A stretch of DNA of 64,000 nucleotides. Origin: Pyrenopolyporus hunteri (lineage: Eukaryota > Ascomycota > Sordariomycetes > Xylariales > Hypoxylaceae). Made by a program: the position numbers and the translations under genes. The stretch is taken from contig CADCXC010000010.1 in assembly GCA_902806595.1 (NCBI GenBank), positions 1,488,001-1,552,000 on the forward strand, given 5' to 3'. The notes beneath the pieces are model-generated. The model had not been told where the DNA came from. It saw only the letters and a list, made by a program, of their open reading frames with translations, and made no database searches. The number at the start of each line of letters is the position of its first letter. The stretch's first letter is position 1. Positions 50,144-63,200 of the stretch are shown in pieces.

Positions 50144-52846
50144 AGACGGGAATGTATGAATGTATGATGTATCGATACGTAAGAGACGGAAGTGGGAGAA
50201 TCTGTTAGTGACACCGCCCCTTTTTCGAAAGAGAAGAGACGGCCCCCCAGCTAATGCAATAATTATACCCTACCACGACCAGGTTTCCCCCATGGCTGAG
50301 GTGTGATGGGCGTCGAGGAAGCATGCCGTGAACCGCGTCCTTGGTAAATTGGAGTAACTCCCACTGGCTCGACGAAAAGAAGCGCAAACGAAATAGTCTA
50401 CGTACTGTACTTGCTCGGCCCCAGAGAGATACATTCTCCCGCTTTCCGCTTTCCCTGCTCTGTACTTCTTTTGTTTTTGTTTTTTGTTCGTCGCATAATA
50501 TGCTTTCCTTTGGTCCACATCCTTCCGACCCCAAACGTTTAAGTCTTATTGATCTCTTCTCGGATTAAGATAACTTAATACAACTAATCGCCACCCCAAT
50601 CTCTGCACGACAAATTAAGATCGAGCGGCACAGAGAAATAAGGGTAGCAGCCCTGATATAAGCTTACCGTGGTACTTTGCAAAAAGCGATAGGCATGGGA
50701 AAAGCACCCGGTATGGTAGGTAAGATGCGCTCGAAGATTATCGAAGGGCGAACGTTGAGCTTGTTTGAGCCAGAGTGTAACGTGACTATAATACCATGCA
50801 AAAACCTCAGTCGAGCGCGAGCGGGAGGACGGCATTCATCAGAGCAGGATCCTAACGATGATCTGAGAACTTACAGGCGCAACACGTGGGGTTGTATATC
50901 CACCCCATTGAGTCCACATAAACTGTACAATACAATATGACATACAACGCATTATTTGGTAGTAGGATATACCGTAATTACTAACCTAATTATCACTTGT
51001 CTCGTCTCTACCAAGTTCCTACGTTTGTCTTTCACGCTGTCTCGCTTTCCTCGTTTATCCCATACGAGCGTTTCTATTACCGTCATCTGCGCGAAACCGG
51101 GGGGGAGGATAGTGAAAATCTTCTACCAAAACAGACGACCGAATAATAAGCAACTGCCGATGAAGAATTTTACTTTCCTTCTCAATGTTGACTGATGGGC
51201 AACCCGACAGTCTGGATCCGAGCCTTAGAGCTTACGGTGCTGACATGAGACTGCATGATAGCGGTCAAGAAGGGGAAGGGGGTTGCTCTATGTATGTGCT
51301 AGGCTTCGATACACATGCTATACGGGTATGTATATAGTATTAACTAGCGATTTTCGCAAAATGACACACATCTTTGTCAGTGACTTGGCAATCATCGGCG
51401 ACAGGGTGGTCTGTGTCATTATAGGCAAGGGTCGTGGTAATCTAACCGCTCTGGCAGTTGGGATTATAGCTGGAGGAATGTATGTAAAACCGGTACTCGA
51501 CCTGCATGAGCTGGATACCCCCAGCACGAGCCTTGGATTATGAGGCACAGACGTCACGCCAGCAGGGTCTCCCTCAGAAGTTCCTAAGCGGCGAGAAGGC
51601 CCGGGGTAAGGGTAAAGCCACCAAGTACGGTCATGTAGACTATGTAACGGTATGCTGTATGAAGTACACGTGTCATCCCTGACCGATCCACGAAGGGCGT
51701 TGCCGTTTCAAGGAACGATTCTATATCTGCTTAATGCGGCATGGAGCGCTACGAGGGATCCTAAGCCGGCCAACCCTGGAGATAGAACGCTATTCTACGC
51801 TCTCAACGTTACCGCTTGGTTAGATACCTAGGTAGCTTAGCTTACTTATTTTAGAGATAGACTATTATGTATGTATAAGCCCAGCTGGCTCTGACATGCA
51901 GGAAATGTCTAGTACTGCTACGTAACATGGCCATTGGCCTAATTAGCATCGTCCACGAGTTGTATCTATACAATTCTATACAGTTTCACTTCCCCCGGTT
52001 GCGCATTCTATACGTACGTATATACATGTCAATGGCTTAAGTGCATACCGCACGTCGATCTTAAGATCGTATAGTATAACGCCTATGCACATACGTAGCA
52101 CCAAACCACGGGAGCGAAAGCATCGTTTCCCCAATTAAGTAAGCAACACCGGGACTCCAAGCAGTAGCTGGTTCTTTTTTATATGGGCTTGCATCAACTT
52201 CAGCCCAAGCTGCTCTCCCCGACGATATAGTTTTCTGGTTACATACGCAGTTGGTGTGAGTACGGACATGAGAAGGACCATACGGGACCTCATCAAGAAG
52301 CAGGGGTATTTTCTTCAGGACAGAATAGTTTGTGCCTGTGCAGACGCACACACGGGCAAACCCCAGAAGGAGAAATATAAGGCCGGTGGGGTTCCGTATT
52401 ACCTATACCTGAACGGACGCTAGGTTACTAGTAATAGATGATTCCAAGGGGGTAAGTAATCCGCGTGCAGATATCTATGGCTCGCTTTCCTAGCCCTTGG
52501 CGCACGTTCGATGTAAACAAAAATAATCAGTTCGAGCTCGTCTTGTGACGCTATACGCAGGCAACCTGAAAGAGAAAATTTTCCCACGGAGCCCTTGTCC
52601 CTGCTGCGGATATCATCCTAGATCATGGAGCTAGTGGTATGCATGTACGTATGTAGGTATTTACCACCTAGTTATTGCGGGTTCTCCTACGGTACATCGG
52701 CGACGGAGACCGTGGCCCTAGATCCCGGACGCCAAAAAGCAGCGAAGCTGGGAAAATGCTCCATTCTGGGCCGCCATGGACTAAATTAGCTTGAGACCAG
52801 CGTCCGGGGGGCAAGGGGGGAGGGGTGTGTTATGTACCCATAACAC

Positions 52847-52868
52847 CCAGCCAGCCAGCCAGCCAGCC
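52847..52868 (+). repeat. (CCAG)n microsatellite
   Basis: Five to six CCAG units in non-coding sequence. Confidence 0.85.
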
Positions 52869-55354
52869 ACAGCGAACGAGGCATTGAAAGGACAAGGCGA
52901 GGGATCTACAATCCCATGGCGCTTGTTTTATCGTGTGCGGCGTCAAGACACAAAAAAGAAAAAAGAGATACGTAGCCTAGGGACATGGACGAATCTCCGA
53001 GTTTCCGAGAACTCCAAGCCCCCCTGGGAACGGATTCTAGCAAATAAAGACCGAGCGTCGGATTTATTCGCAGCTCCATTTTCCGAAATGGCGGGCGCCC
53101 CCTAGGTAAGTGAGTGCTTTAGCTGGGCAAGTTGTGATATACCCCCCCTATTGAACACGCTGGTGATAGTAGCGTTCGGCGTTCCTTCACGAATCGGCGT
53201 TAAGTCTGCTTCTTTCAATTGGAAGCTTGCCGTTTTGCTAGTCTCTATAGGAGGACGTCTAAGATATTCTCTTACTTCGGGCAATAGGATGGAGATTCCA
53301 AATCCACCAGGCGCTCATTATAGTTATTGTTGAACGTCTATAGATAGAAACATATCAACTATACGACCATGACTCCTTATGGGCATGTGATCACGGCTTA
53401 ATATTAGTTGCGGTGATAGTCATGTCAATCCCGAAATAATAGTGTTTGAGCTGAGAGCCTTAATATTGTTGACATTTGATATCCACTCTTCGAAGTTCTT
53501 GCATGCGAATATTGATATCCACTATACCAGTTTCTTTCTCCTTTCTTCAAAGTGTGACAGGATGCCGACTGTGCGGTGAGGGAGACTGCGACGGGGATGA
53601 CTTCGTAACCATTCACCTTCCTTTCGTACGTAGCCACACTCTTAGAACGGCATCATAATGCGATGATCACGAAATAGTACTCTAAGGTAGCATATACATA
53701 CGGCCATGGGCTCATGGCTCAACCATGAGGATGAGGATGGAAATGGGAACGGGCTCATTGCTATGACGGAACAACAGAAACAATGGAGTTACGGCATGAA
53801 GCCCCTAAACGGTAACTAGACCGAAGACACGGCTGGACATGCACGAGGTGGATGGAGAAGGCCACATGTCTCAGCCATAGGCCTTGTCATTGGAGCATTA
53901 TCGCCACAATGGCGTTTCCATTAAATAGAAACGCCTTACGGACCTTCTCTTCTATATCCACTCGAGCGATCTAGGCATAGGCCCCTCGCCCTACGACCGC
54001 ATAGGGTGAACGGCATCCCGCATCTCTGCAATGTATGGTACGGGCTCGAAATGCTGGTAAGGCGGTGGCGATCCCTGCCTCGTCGCCGAAGTACTCAGCT
54101 GTCATATTAGGTAATATTCGAAGATGGTATAGGGAGTTGGTCGAACGCTTCCTGGGGATAGGGGTTAACACTTGGAGCCGTGTTTGAGAACGGGACCGAA
54201 CTGACATTGGCAAGCATGAGGGAATAAAGACTTCTGTCAAAAGGGCTTTGCATGATCATATGCTACTCTCCAAGTCGGAAGGTTAATACCTACATCCCAT
54301 GACCCCAGCAAGATGCAGGATAGGGCTGCTAGATGTCAATAGATTGTTCTGTATCGGCCAAGGATGCAGGCCCACGAAGCGGAGCGCGACCCGGGAGTCG
54401 TCGTCTCCGAAAGCAAGAGTCCACCGAAACATCTAACGACAACCACCCTGCAGGTATGCTGAGCGGTGATGACAGCGGGTGAAGTCAAAGTGACGCGCGG
54501 TATCGAATCGGATCATGCATGGACGCCAAGAGGGGGCTTCATCGGGTTCGAGGAGCCGGCATATGGCAGGGCGTCGACGTCTCGTACAGGAGACGGATTG
54601 TCTTTCCTTTGGAGATCAAGTCGAGGAAGTGCCGGCCGGGAGCCCATCCCTTGCGTCGGGTTGTAAACGCGGAGAGAAGTAACCAGATTCGGTGCGCCCG
54701 CGGTAACCTACCAGCCGGTCCCGAGGGGGAGGTGGTTTATGTAAGGGAGACGCGCAAGCATCCCCTCGAATCAACTTACCCAGGCCTGCCAGGACGTTCC
54801 TCTCCGAAGGGGTGCGCACCCACATCAGATACATATATTCCTGGCTCGTTATGCAGGTATTTCGTGCCTATCGTCAGCCCTGAAGCCCCTTGAAGCCAAC
54901 GCAAATAAGGTTATATCCACCTGTATCCCCTTTTCCGCCAACTAACCAACTAACCTTATCCCGACCAACGCTGCGGGCACAGGGATCTGGGGGAGGGGGA
55001 CGGCGGGAGATCGTAGGGGATCGAGTTTACCAGCGTCGGGGCATCAGGATAGGTAAGGTAGTCAGGGTGCGGTGACCATGGCATCTCATAATAAAAGCAT
55101 CCGGGACCGAAGGTTCTGATCGCCCTATATTATTGGTGTTTGGTACGCCTTGCTTTGATCTGACTATATGAGACAAGAGTCCTGGAATGCAACGCTGCGT
55201 ATCATCTTGGATGCGAGTACCTTGACTTCCGAAGGCAATTGTCTTGAATCTAATTGGCTGTAAGTTTCGTTGCGCAATTCCCCAGGGGGGGCGTTCACTT
55301 GCCTTATGTTAGGTGGTAGTCTTTGTTGAGTCCTGATTGGCTGGTTGACGAAGA

Positions 55355-55378
55355 AAACGCACAAACGCACAAACGCAC
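55355..55378 (+). repeat. (AAACGCAC)3 tandem repeat
   Basis: Three perfect 8-base units. Confidence 0.85.
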
Positions 55379-56256
55379 GGTAGCCAACCTGCGCTTAAGG
55401 CGATAGAGAGCATGAACTATCACATGTTACACCTTTGCTCGGTCGTTTGTTATGCGACAACCAATGTAGCTATACAAGTGGCAGCATGAATTTGGAGGGA
55501 AATATTGGTACTAGAACTTCGCGTTGTAACACAGCGGTGTGCTGTTGGTACTCGTACATGAAGGTTGTTGGAAGCACAGAACGCTATGAATAACGGAGGA
55601 GACGCCATAAAGGGAGACGCTACCGCTGCCGCTGGCTGCCGGCGCTGTTGGCAGCTGTTGGTGCTGTGCTATCGATAAGTCATCAGCCCTACGGAAGTAT
55701 ACCCGTATCCTTAGCTGGCACCTAACAGAACATACCTAGGTACATAATAGGTATGGTAGGTACTTTACATAATAGAGGTATTACCTAAGTGCCGTGTTGA
55801 GGTAAGGTAAGTTGGTATACAGGTACCGGCTTATCTAAGACACAGCATGCTGCCGTTGGCACGTGTCCTTAGGCTGGTCTAGATCCTGCTAACGGTAAGA
55901 GAGTACAAGAGTGCTTATCAGCTATCGCAGCATTGTACTCAGTAACTTTGCTAGTGCTCGAAGTACAAGGGGTTCGTCTAAATTTCCAAGTTCCGTCTTT
56001 TCTTCCCTTCATGACAGCATCGAATGAAGGCATCGCGCTCAGCGTCCGACCAGCATGCTCTAGATTCCCTACTTATGTTATTCTAAGCTTCAAGTTGAAG
56101 CGGCAGTCATAACTTTATTTATTTCAAATTCTCAAAGTTTCCGTTCATTTCTCTGCTGGTTCTGAGAACGCTGGTGATACCACCACGAGCCAGTCCGTCG
56201 CCTCGTGTGATCTGCTCTTTCATACACATGCCTTCTTCTGCATTCTCCTGCCGGTG

Positions 56257-59200
56257 ATGCCCTTGCCAGGCATGGGCAGTTGGACGTTGGCCATCTCGCA
56301 TAGCTCAACGAACCATGGCCTCCACCGCCCCGTTTCTAGGTTAATCCTGCTGTTTGCCTTATTGTTGTCATGGCTGGGTGTAGTGGAATCGATGCGCCCC
56401 AGCCGCATCGCCGAGTTGAGGCAGCAGACGGTTGACATGTTCTACCACGGCTTCGATAATTACATGAAGATTGCCTTTCCTGAAGACGAGGTATGTTGTA
56501 TCTAGTATGCCTAGGTATTACCTGTTTTAAGGTAATCACAAAGACAACATGTTGGATGTGCATCAACTCACCATTTATAGTTACGGCCCGTGTCTTGTAC
56601 GCCCTTAACTCGAGATGCCCTCAATCCAAGCAACATCGCCCTTAATGACGTCCTCGGGAACTACTCCCTGACCCTGATCGACAGCCTCTCCTCCCTAGCC
56701 ATTCTCGCCTCCGCTCCGCCAGACACTAGAGATACCGGGCCCAAAGCCCTACATGATTTCCAAGATGGTGTTGCCGCGTTAGTTTCGCAGTACGGCGACG
56801 GGCGGCCTGGCCCCTCAGGTCAGGGTGCCCGCGGTCGTGGGTTCGATGTCGACAGCAAAGTTCAGGTCTTCGAGACCGTTATAAGAGGTGTTGGTGGTTT
56901 GCTTAGCGCCCATCTGTTTGCCGTTGGAGAGCTACCTATATCTGGTTATCATCCACGGAGGACAGCCGATGCTGATGACTTGGAGGATCTTGAAGAACAT
57001 CCCATACCCTGGCCGAACGGATTCAAGTATGACGGGCAGCTATTGCGGCTTGCGTTCGACCTAGCTCAACGCCTGCTTCCAGCTTTCTACACCCAGACAG
57101 GGCTGCCTTATCCACGTGTCAATCTCCGCTATGGAATACCATTCTACTCGAATTCCCCGCTCCACGGCAATGCTAACCCGGATCCGAAGCCTGCGGAAGA
57201 CGCGCCGGAAATCACTGAAACTTGCAGTGCCGGGGCCGGTAGCTTGGTGCTCGAGTTTACGGTGCTAAGTCGTCTTACGGGAGACCCAAGGTTTGAGCAA
57301 GCAGCCAAGAGGGCTTTCTGGGCCGTCTGGTCGAGAAGAAGCAACATCGGACTAATCGGGGCTGGCGTGGACGCCGAAGGGGGGCATTGGATCGGGGGGT
57401 TCTCTGGGATCGGCGCGGGGATTGATAGCTTCTTTGAATATGCCCTCAAGACCCATATCCTCCTGTCGGGCCATGAGCTCCCTAACCGGACAATGCCTCA
57501 CGCTCCTGACGGGAACTGGCTCGATCCCAATCAAATTTACCATCCCCTCACGGACGAGGACAACTCTCCCGACTCTTTCCTACAAGCATGGCACCATGCT
57601 CACGCCGCTATCAAGCGCCATCTTTACTCTGGCTTGCACCACCCTCATTACGTGAACGCCCATATGTCCACCGGTTCGCCGCAGGCGTACTGGATAGATA
57701 GTCTAGGGGCATACTACTCCGGCCTGTTAGCGCTTGCTGGAGAGCTTGATGAAGCCATCGAGACACACCTGGTGTACTCAGCTCTCTGGACTAGGTACTC
57801 TGCGCTCCCAGAGCGATGGTCTGTCCGTGACGGCCATGTTGAGGGTGGTCTCGGATGGTGGCCTGGGCGGCCAGAATTCATTGAATCTACCTATCACTTG
57901 TATCGCGCAACTACAGACCCGTGGTATCTCTACGTAGGCGAGATGGTTTTAAGAGACATTTATAGACGATGCTGGACGAAATGCGGCTGGTCTGGCTTAC
58001 AAGACGTGCGCACTGGGGAGAAGAGCGATCGTATGGAGAGTTTCTTCCTCGGAGAGACTGCCAAATACTTATATCTACTCTTTGACCAAGACCATCCGTT
58101 GAACAAACTTGACGCTTCGTACGTGTTTACTACGGAAGGGCACCCGTTGATTATCCCTCGGAAGAGGAAATCCCGCCGTCAAGAGAGCAAGCAGTCATCT
58201 GGAAGGGCTGTTCAACCCTACTTCGACGCCCACTTCACCAATACATGTCCTCGCCCACCTGCCATTCCCCCGTTGTCCGGCTCCGCCACCGCCGCGAGAC
58301 CGGACCTTTACAACGCCGCAACTCTGATCCGGCTTCACCAAGTTCCCAACATTCACAGCAGTTTGGAAGGTTCTATCGCAAAATCGGGCAAATCTCAAGT
58401 TCAAACAAAATCCTCAGAAAAGCCAGTAGAAAATTACACGTATTTCCCTTGGACACTACCCCCTAGCATGCTTCCGGCCGACGGAATCTGCGCTGTGTCA
58501 AAACAGGCTCAGACCACGGTTATTGAATTCCCTGCCAATGGCCAGCAGTCTATGAGTAACGCGTTTAGTCTCATGTTCGGCGGGCATAACCTTGTCCGCA
58601 TGGGGAACGAAGGCATTGCAATTAATAGTCTTTCCGGTTTGAAGTTAGCCCTACTTATAGAAGATCCCCCGGAGACATCCGAACGAACCTGGAGAGTATA
58701 CAGTATCGGAAACTTGGCACTGGGTCGAGATGAGAAAGTCTTCATCACCCGTGACGTGCTCGAGCAAATGTCGGATCCTTTGTTCCACCGGGTTCGCGAC
58801 TCTGTCCTTGTCGATCTACTCTTACAGCTTGAGATCCCCACAGCGCCATTAGAGGAGAACTCGACGTCCGTAGACCCAGAACTCTCTCCCGAGACTCAAT
58901 CTACCATCGAGCTCGAAAGTGAGCCTGCCGTTGCGAGCCCTAATTTGTTCAGCTCGTTCCTGCAACAGATAACGTCTGCCTTGCGGGAACCCGCCGCCAC
59001 CTTTGGGCCAGAGCCAATCCCCAGGCCCGAGTACAAGTACATAGAGCTACCCGCGATCACGCCGGTCGGCGTAGGTGCCGCACCCCTACCCGACGTCCGC
59101 GAAGCTCCCAACCCGCAAACAACCACCTACATTGACTCTCTATCGTGGCGGCGCATCTTCTTCGCCGACCAGGCTTGCGAGGGCAAGCTGCCAGATGCGG

Positions 59201-59568
59201 CGGCCCGGGCGCACCAGGTCATCGTCATGCGGCGGGGCGGGTGCTCCTTCTCAGAGAAGCTCGCGAACATTCCATCGTTCGCGCCGAGTCGCAACTCTTT
59301 ACAGCTCGTGGTCGTAGTGTCAGACGACCGCGACGCGCTAGACGAGGATGCGGACGACCCGTGGGGCTTCAATTTCATCCGCCCGTTGCTCGACGAGCCT
59401 CAGCGGACCCCCGCCGGCGTCCCCCGCCACCGTCCCATTTCCATGCTGATGACGGGTGGTGGCCAGGAGGCGTACGATGTCCTCCGGAAGACGAGGAGCA
59501 TAGGCCTGCGTAGGAGATACCACGTTGAAAGTCAGGGGCTCAAGATTAGTAACATCGTTGTGCTGTGA
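56257..59568 (+). CDS. mnl1: GH47 EDEM-type alpha-mannosidase with PA domain
   Basis: ER alpha-1,2-mannosidase-like protein (Mnl1/Htm1, EDEM) that trims or recognises mannoses on misfolded glycoproteins and commits them to ER-associated degradation. Two exons: 56257-56490 and 56581-59568, 1073 aa, joined in phase 0 (donor GTATGT, acceptor TATAG), giving IAFPEDE-LRPVSCTPLTR. Residues about 28-45 (RLILLFALLLSWLGVVES) are a signal peptide or anchor. The GH47 domain spans about residues 50-600: DVLGNYSLTLIDSLSSLAIL, ETCSAGAGSLVLEFTVLSRL, GIGAGIDSFFEYALK, RMESFFLGETAKYLYLLFD and FTTEGHPL, whose Thr is the usual calcium ligand. A PA domain lies near residues 895-1000 (ADQACEGKLPDAAARAHQVI then MRRGGCSFSEKLANI). 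There is no HDEL-type ending. An in-frame GTG precedes the chosen ATG; a second ATG five codons downstream is the alternative start. Confidence 0.93.
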
Positions 59569-60060
59569 TTAGTTAGTGTAAATAAGGATGAGGGTGAGGA
59601 TGCATACTTAGGTTGGGATGGATACGAAGTCATGACGGTTGGATGGCGGAAATCGTGCTGCATTTTTGAGACGAAAAGAAGAGAATGGGGAAGGGAAGCG
59701 GTAGTGTATAGGGCCTGATGTATATATGGTGAGAACATCTAGAGGATATATAGGCATGAGTGACGAAAGAATTTGATATTGAAAGTTATTCTGTTCTAGT
59801 AGATATGCTACATGCACACTTCCTCCGAAGACATCTCCGTCTAGATTCAGCCTTTCGTCTCAGAGCTTCGCCAAAGAAAGCACAACAGATTTTTGATTCT
59901 CGTCTTCCCAGTCGACAAAGATTATAAAATCAAACGCCTAAAAAGGCCCAACCCGCGATGAGGAACTTCCAAACATAAAATTAAAAAAGGGAGAAGTAAT
60001 AAAACCACGAGAGAGAAAGAATCGAAACGAAGAAGAAATAGATAAAAAATATGGCGGTAC
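59569..60060. other. 3' flank of EDEM and spacer
   Basis: No gene seen. It presumably holds the EDEM 3' untranslated region, and a purine-rich stretch at about 59985-60050. On the minus strand, ATTTTTTATC (about 60041-60051) is a possible pol III terminator for the tRNA fragments to the right. Confidence 0.45.
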
Positions 60061-60080
60061 AAGAGGAATTGAACCTCTAA
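60055..60080 (-). pseudogene. 3' end of a tRNA-like sequence, organelle-type T-arm
   Basis: Minus-strand AGAGG-TTCAATT-CCTCT forms a perfect T-arm, followed by TGTACCG and CCA. The TTCAATT loop is typical of organellar or bacterial tRNAs rather than fungal nuclear ones. The D- and anticodon arms are absent. It begins four bases after the tRNA-Ala fragment and ends at a T6 run. A mitochondrial tRNA fragment inserted in the nucleus is possible. Confidence 0.4.
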
Positions 60081-60083
60081 CGT

Positions 60084-60140
60084 TGGACTCGCGGGGAATC
60101 GAACCCCGGACCACTCCCATGCTAAGGGAGTATTATACCT
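60084..60140 (-). pseudogene. 5'-truncated tRNA-Ala(AGC)
   Basis: Minus strand: D-loop remnant GGTATAATA, anticodon arm CTCCC-TTAGCAT-GGGAG (anticodon AGC, alanine), variable TGGTC, perfect T-arm CGGGG-TTCGATT-CCCCG, acceptor 3' strand CGAGTCC and discriminator A. The matching 5' acceptor strand and D-stem, expected just beyond position 60140, are missing and replaced by sequence ending TCCTCCGACA. The conserved part shows no mutation, so the loss may be recent. Confidence 0.7.
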
Positions 60141-60141
60141 G

Positions 60142-60283
60142 TCGGAGGACATAGATAGGGACACCCCCCATATCGATAAGCCGACACCCCACAGACATAA
60201 ATACCCCAACCATAGATCATGTATGTACATATTTATACAATATAACAACATATATGACTAACAAAGGATGCTTTGCCCAACAA
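60142..60283 (-). mobile_element. Candidate solo LTR (about 142 bp)
   Basis: On the minus strand the segment starts TGTTGG and ends CCGACA, a TG...CA pair whose terminal six bases are inverted repeats except at one position. It contains a TATAAATA box about 55 bases from its start. It abuts the truncated tRNA-Ala exactly where that tRNA loses its 5' half, as expected of an insertion. I could not see a target-site duplication, and no second copy is present in the window. Confidence 0.35.
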
Positions 60284-60299
60284 TGGTAGCATCTTTTCA

Positions 60300-63200
60300 T
60301 TAAAAGGTTGGAATTTTTAACACGAAACCAAATACCGGCAACTTAAAAAAACGGATACCGTTTTTCATTACTAAAACGAAAAATTTAGATATTAATTAAT
60401 CACCCTTTAATTTTTCTTTTTTAACTTTACTTTATTTTTATTAAAAAATAACAACGATTTTTTACGTTAAATAACTTTTATAATTTAAATAAATAAAATA
60501 TTTAATATTATATTTAATAAAACTATAAAATTTTATTTTTATTCGAATAATATTATTATTAATAAATTAAAAAATTTCGAACTTCGACAATTTAATTTAT
60601 TTTATCGAATAAATAAACGAAAAAATAAATTTTCGTTTATTTTTTAAAAATTAACGAAAAAAATTTTCTAAACCGTAAAAATAATCGACTATAAATTTAA
60701 AAAAAATTACCTTTTTTAAAACCTTATTATAATAAATAAAAGCCCTTCGAAAAAAAAAAAAATATTAATAATTACGGTAAAATTAATCGAATTATTATTT
60801 TTTATTTTATTAAAATTACTACGCTTTAAACTATTATATTTTATAAGTCGTCGAAAATCGAATAATAAATTATAAACGCCTTATATTCGTTAAATTTTAA
60901 AAGTATTTTTAATCTTTTCGAAAAATAATACATTAAATATAAAAAAAATATTAATAAAATAAAATCTCGTATTTAATTTTCGTTTCGAAAAAAATATAAA
61001 TATATCGAATTTAAAATATTTCGAATTAAAAAAATCATTTAATAAATTATAAATCGACTTTATATTATAACTTTATATATTAATGTAATTAAAATATTAA
61101 TTATCGTTTTAAATATTAAAAAACGAAAATTTAATCGAATTTTTTAAAGTAATTACGAAATTGTAAAATTACGTTATATTTAATATAAAATTAACCGATT
61201 AAATTAATTTTTCGAATATATAAAAATAATATAATTTTAATAATAATTTAATTATTAAAACTATAATTTAAATTATTATTTAAATTTTATAATAAATAAT
61301 ATAATAAAATAATTAAAATGTCGAAAAAATATCGAATATTTACGTTTTAAATATAAATTTATTAATAATAAAATAAATAAGATTTTTTAATTCGAAATAT
61401 TTCGATTTCGATTTTTTTAAAATGGTGTTTTTAAAAAAATAATATATATTTATAAATGTATATATATTTACGAATCGTTTAAAAAAATTAACTATTATAA
61501 AAAACGAATAATAAATAAAAATAATATAATTTTTATATTTATAAAATATAATATAAATATAGTTAATAACGAAGTTAATTTTAATAAAAAAAAACGTTTT
61601 ATTTATAAAAAACGTCGATTATATATATAATAAATTAATTATTTATTTTAAAAAATAATTAAATTTAATTATATAAAATTTACGAAATCGTTTATTTTCG
61701 TTAATAAATTTAAAAAAAAAAAAGGAAATTTATTTTTTTATAAATAATATAATTAAAAACGTAAAAAATTACGATTAATTAATGAAAAATTAATTAAAAA
61801 TAACGTTCGAAATTTTTAATTATCGCATTTAAAAATAATTAAAAAAGTTCGATAATTATATAAATATTAAATAATTTTTTAATATAATCGATAATCGCGA
61901 ATAAATTTTACATATAAAAATTCGAAAAACTTAATAAAATAATTAATAATTTAGCGGTAAATAATAATTTTCATTAAATTTTAAATATTAAAATTAATAA
62001 AATCGCGTAATTAATTAATAATTATAATATTATTAAAATTAAATTCGATTATAATCTCGTAATTTAATTTAAAATTAACTTTTATATTAAAATATATATT
62101 AAAATTAATAATAAAATTAATATTAATCGAATTTTTAAATATAAATTTAATATAATAATTAAAATTAATAACGAAATAATTAATAATAATAAAATTATAA
62201 TTAATAATAATTATTTTTATAAAATCGTAAAATATTTTAAAGTAATTAATCGAATAAATATAATTAAAGTAAAAAATACTTATAAACGTATAAATAAAAC
62301 TTTTAAAAATATTAAAATATATAATAAAAATAAAACGTATAATAATTTTAATAAAATCATCGTTTATTATATTAAATTTAAATATATATAATTAATTAAA
62401 ATTATATTTAATTTCATTATAATTAATATAAAAAAAATGATATATTTAAAAAATATTATTACGAAAATTAATGTAATAATAAAAATTAATAAAGATTTTA
62501 TACGAAAAAATATTTAAATAATAAATACGAAAATTAAATTATATTATATAACGAAATTTCGAAAAATTTCGAACCTTTAATAACAAATAACGATACGAAT
62601 AATACAACGAATTTCGATATAATAATTTTAATATTTTAACTTTTTATTTATAAAATATATTATTAAAATATTAAAAACCGTAATAATTTATTTCGATATA
62701 TTCGAAATTTTCATATAAAAAAAATTATACGAAATTAAAATAAATTAAAAAAAACTTTTAATTTTTATAAAAAAATATAAAACGTTAACGATTAAATTAA
62801 TATTATAATTAATTGTAATATAATTTTTACGAAACTTTATTATATAAATGAAAAAATAACGATTTTTATAATATTAAATAATAAAAAAATAAAAATAATC
62901 GACTCGTTATAATAAAATTTTAATTTATTTTTACTTTTATTAAAAATTAAATTTAATATTAATATCGTATAATCGAAAATAAACTCGGCGATAAATATTA
63001 ATATAAATTTCGTATATAAATTAAAAACGTATTTAAAATTTTTTATTATATCGTTATTAAAACGTAAATATTAAAAAAATATATACGTCGATATTAAATA
63101 TATAAAAATATTAATCGATCGTATATAAATATAAAAACATTATTTTAAAGTAAAAATTAAAAAACAAACGACATTTATAATTATACGTAATATAACGGTC

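Larger units (their letters stand above)
48041..56256. other. 8.2 kb span without recognisable genes
   Basis: Short ORFs only (up to about 124 codons), none recognised. Contents include a (CT)n run at about 49178-49197, a 9-base tandem repeat at 50109-50143, a CCAG repeat at 52847-52868, an 8-base repeat at 55355-55378, and CCTAGGTA palindromes near 49108-49120, 51828-51838 and 55735-55765. The right end holds the EDEM promoter. Confidence 0.5.

Noticed and set aside
53971..54893. Several 66-124 codon ORFs
   Set aside because: No domain, no supporting splice structure, and frames conflict with each other.
46..59000. Biosynthetic gene cluster or defence island considered
   Set aside because: There is no polyketide synthase, peptide synthetase, terpene cyclase, NLR-type or heterokaryon-incompatibility gene in the window; the genes present are dispersed housekeeping or regulatory genes.
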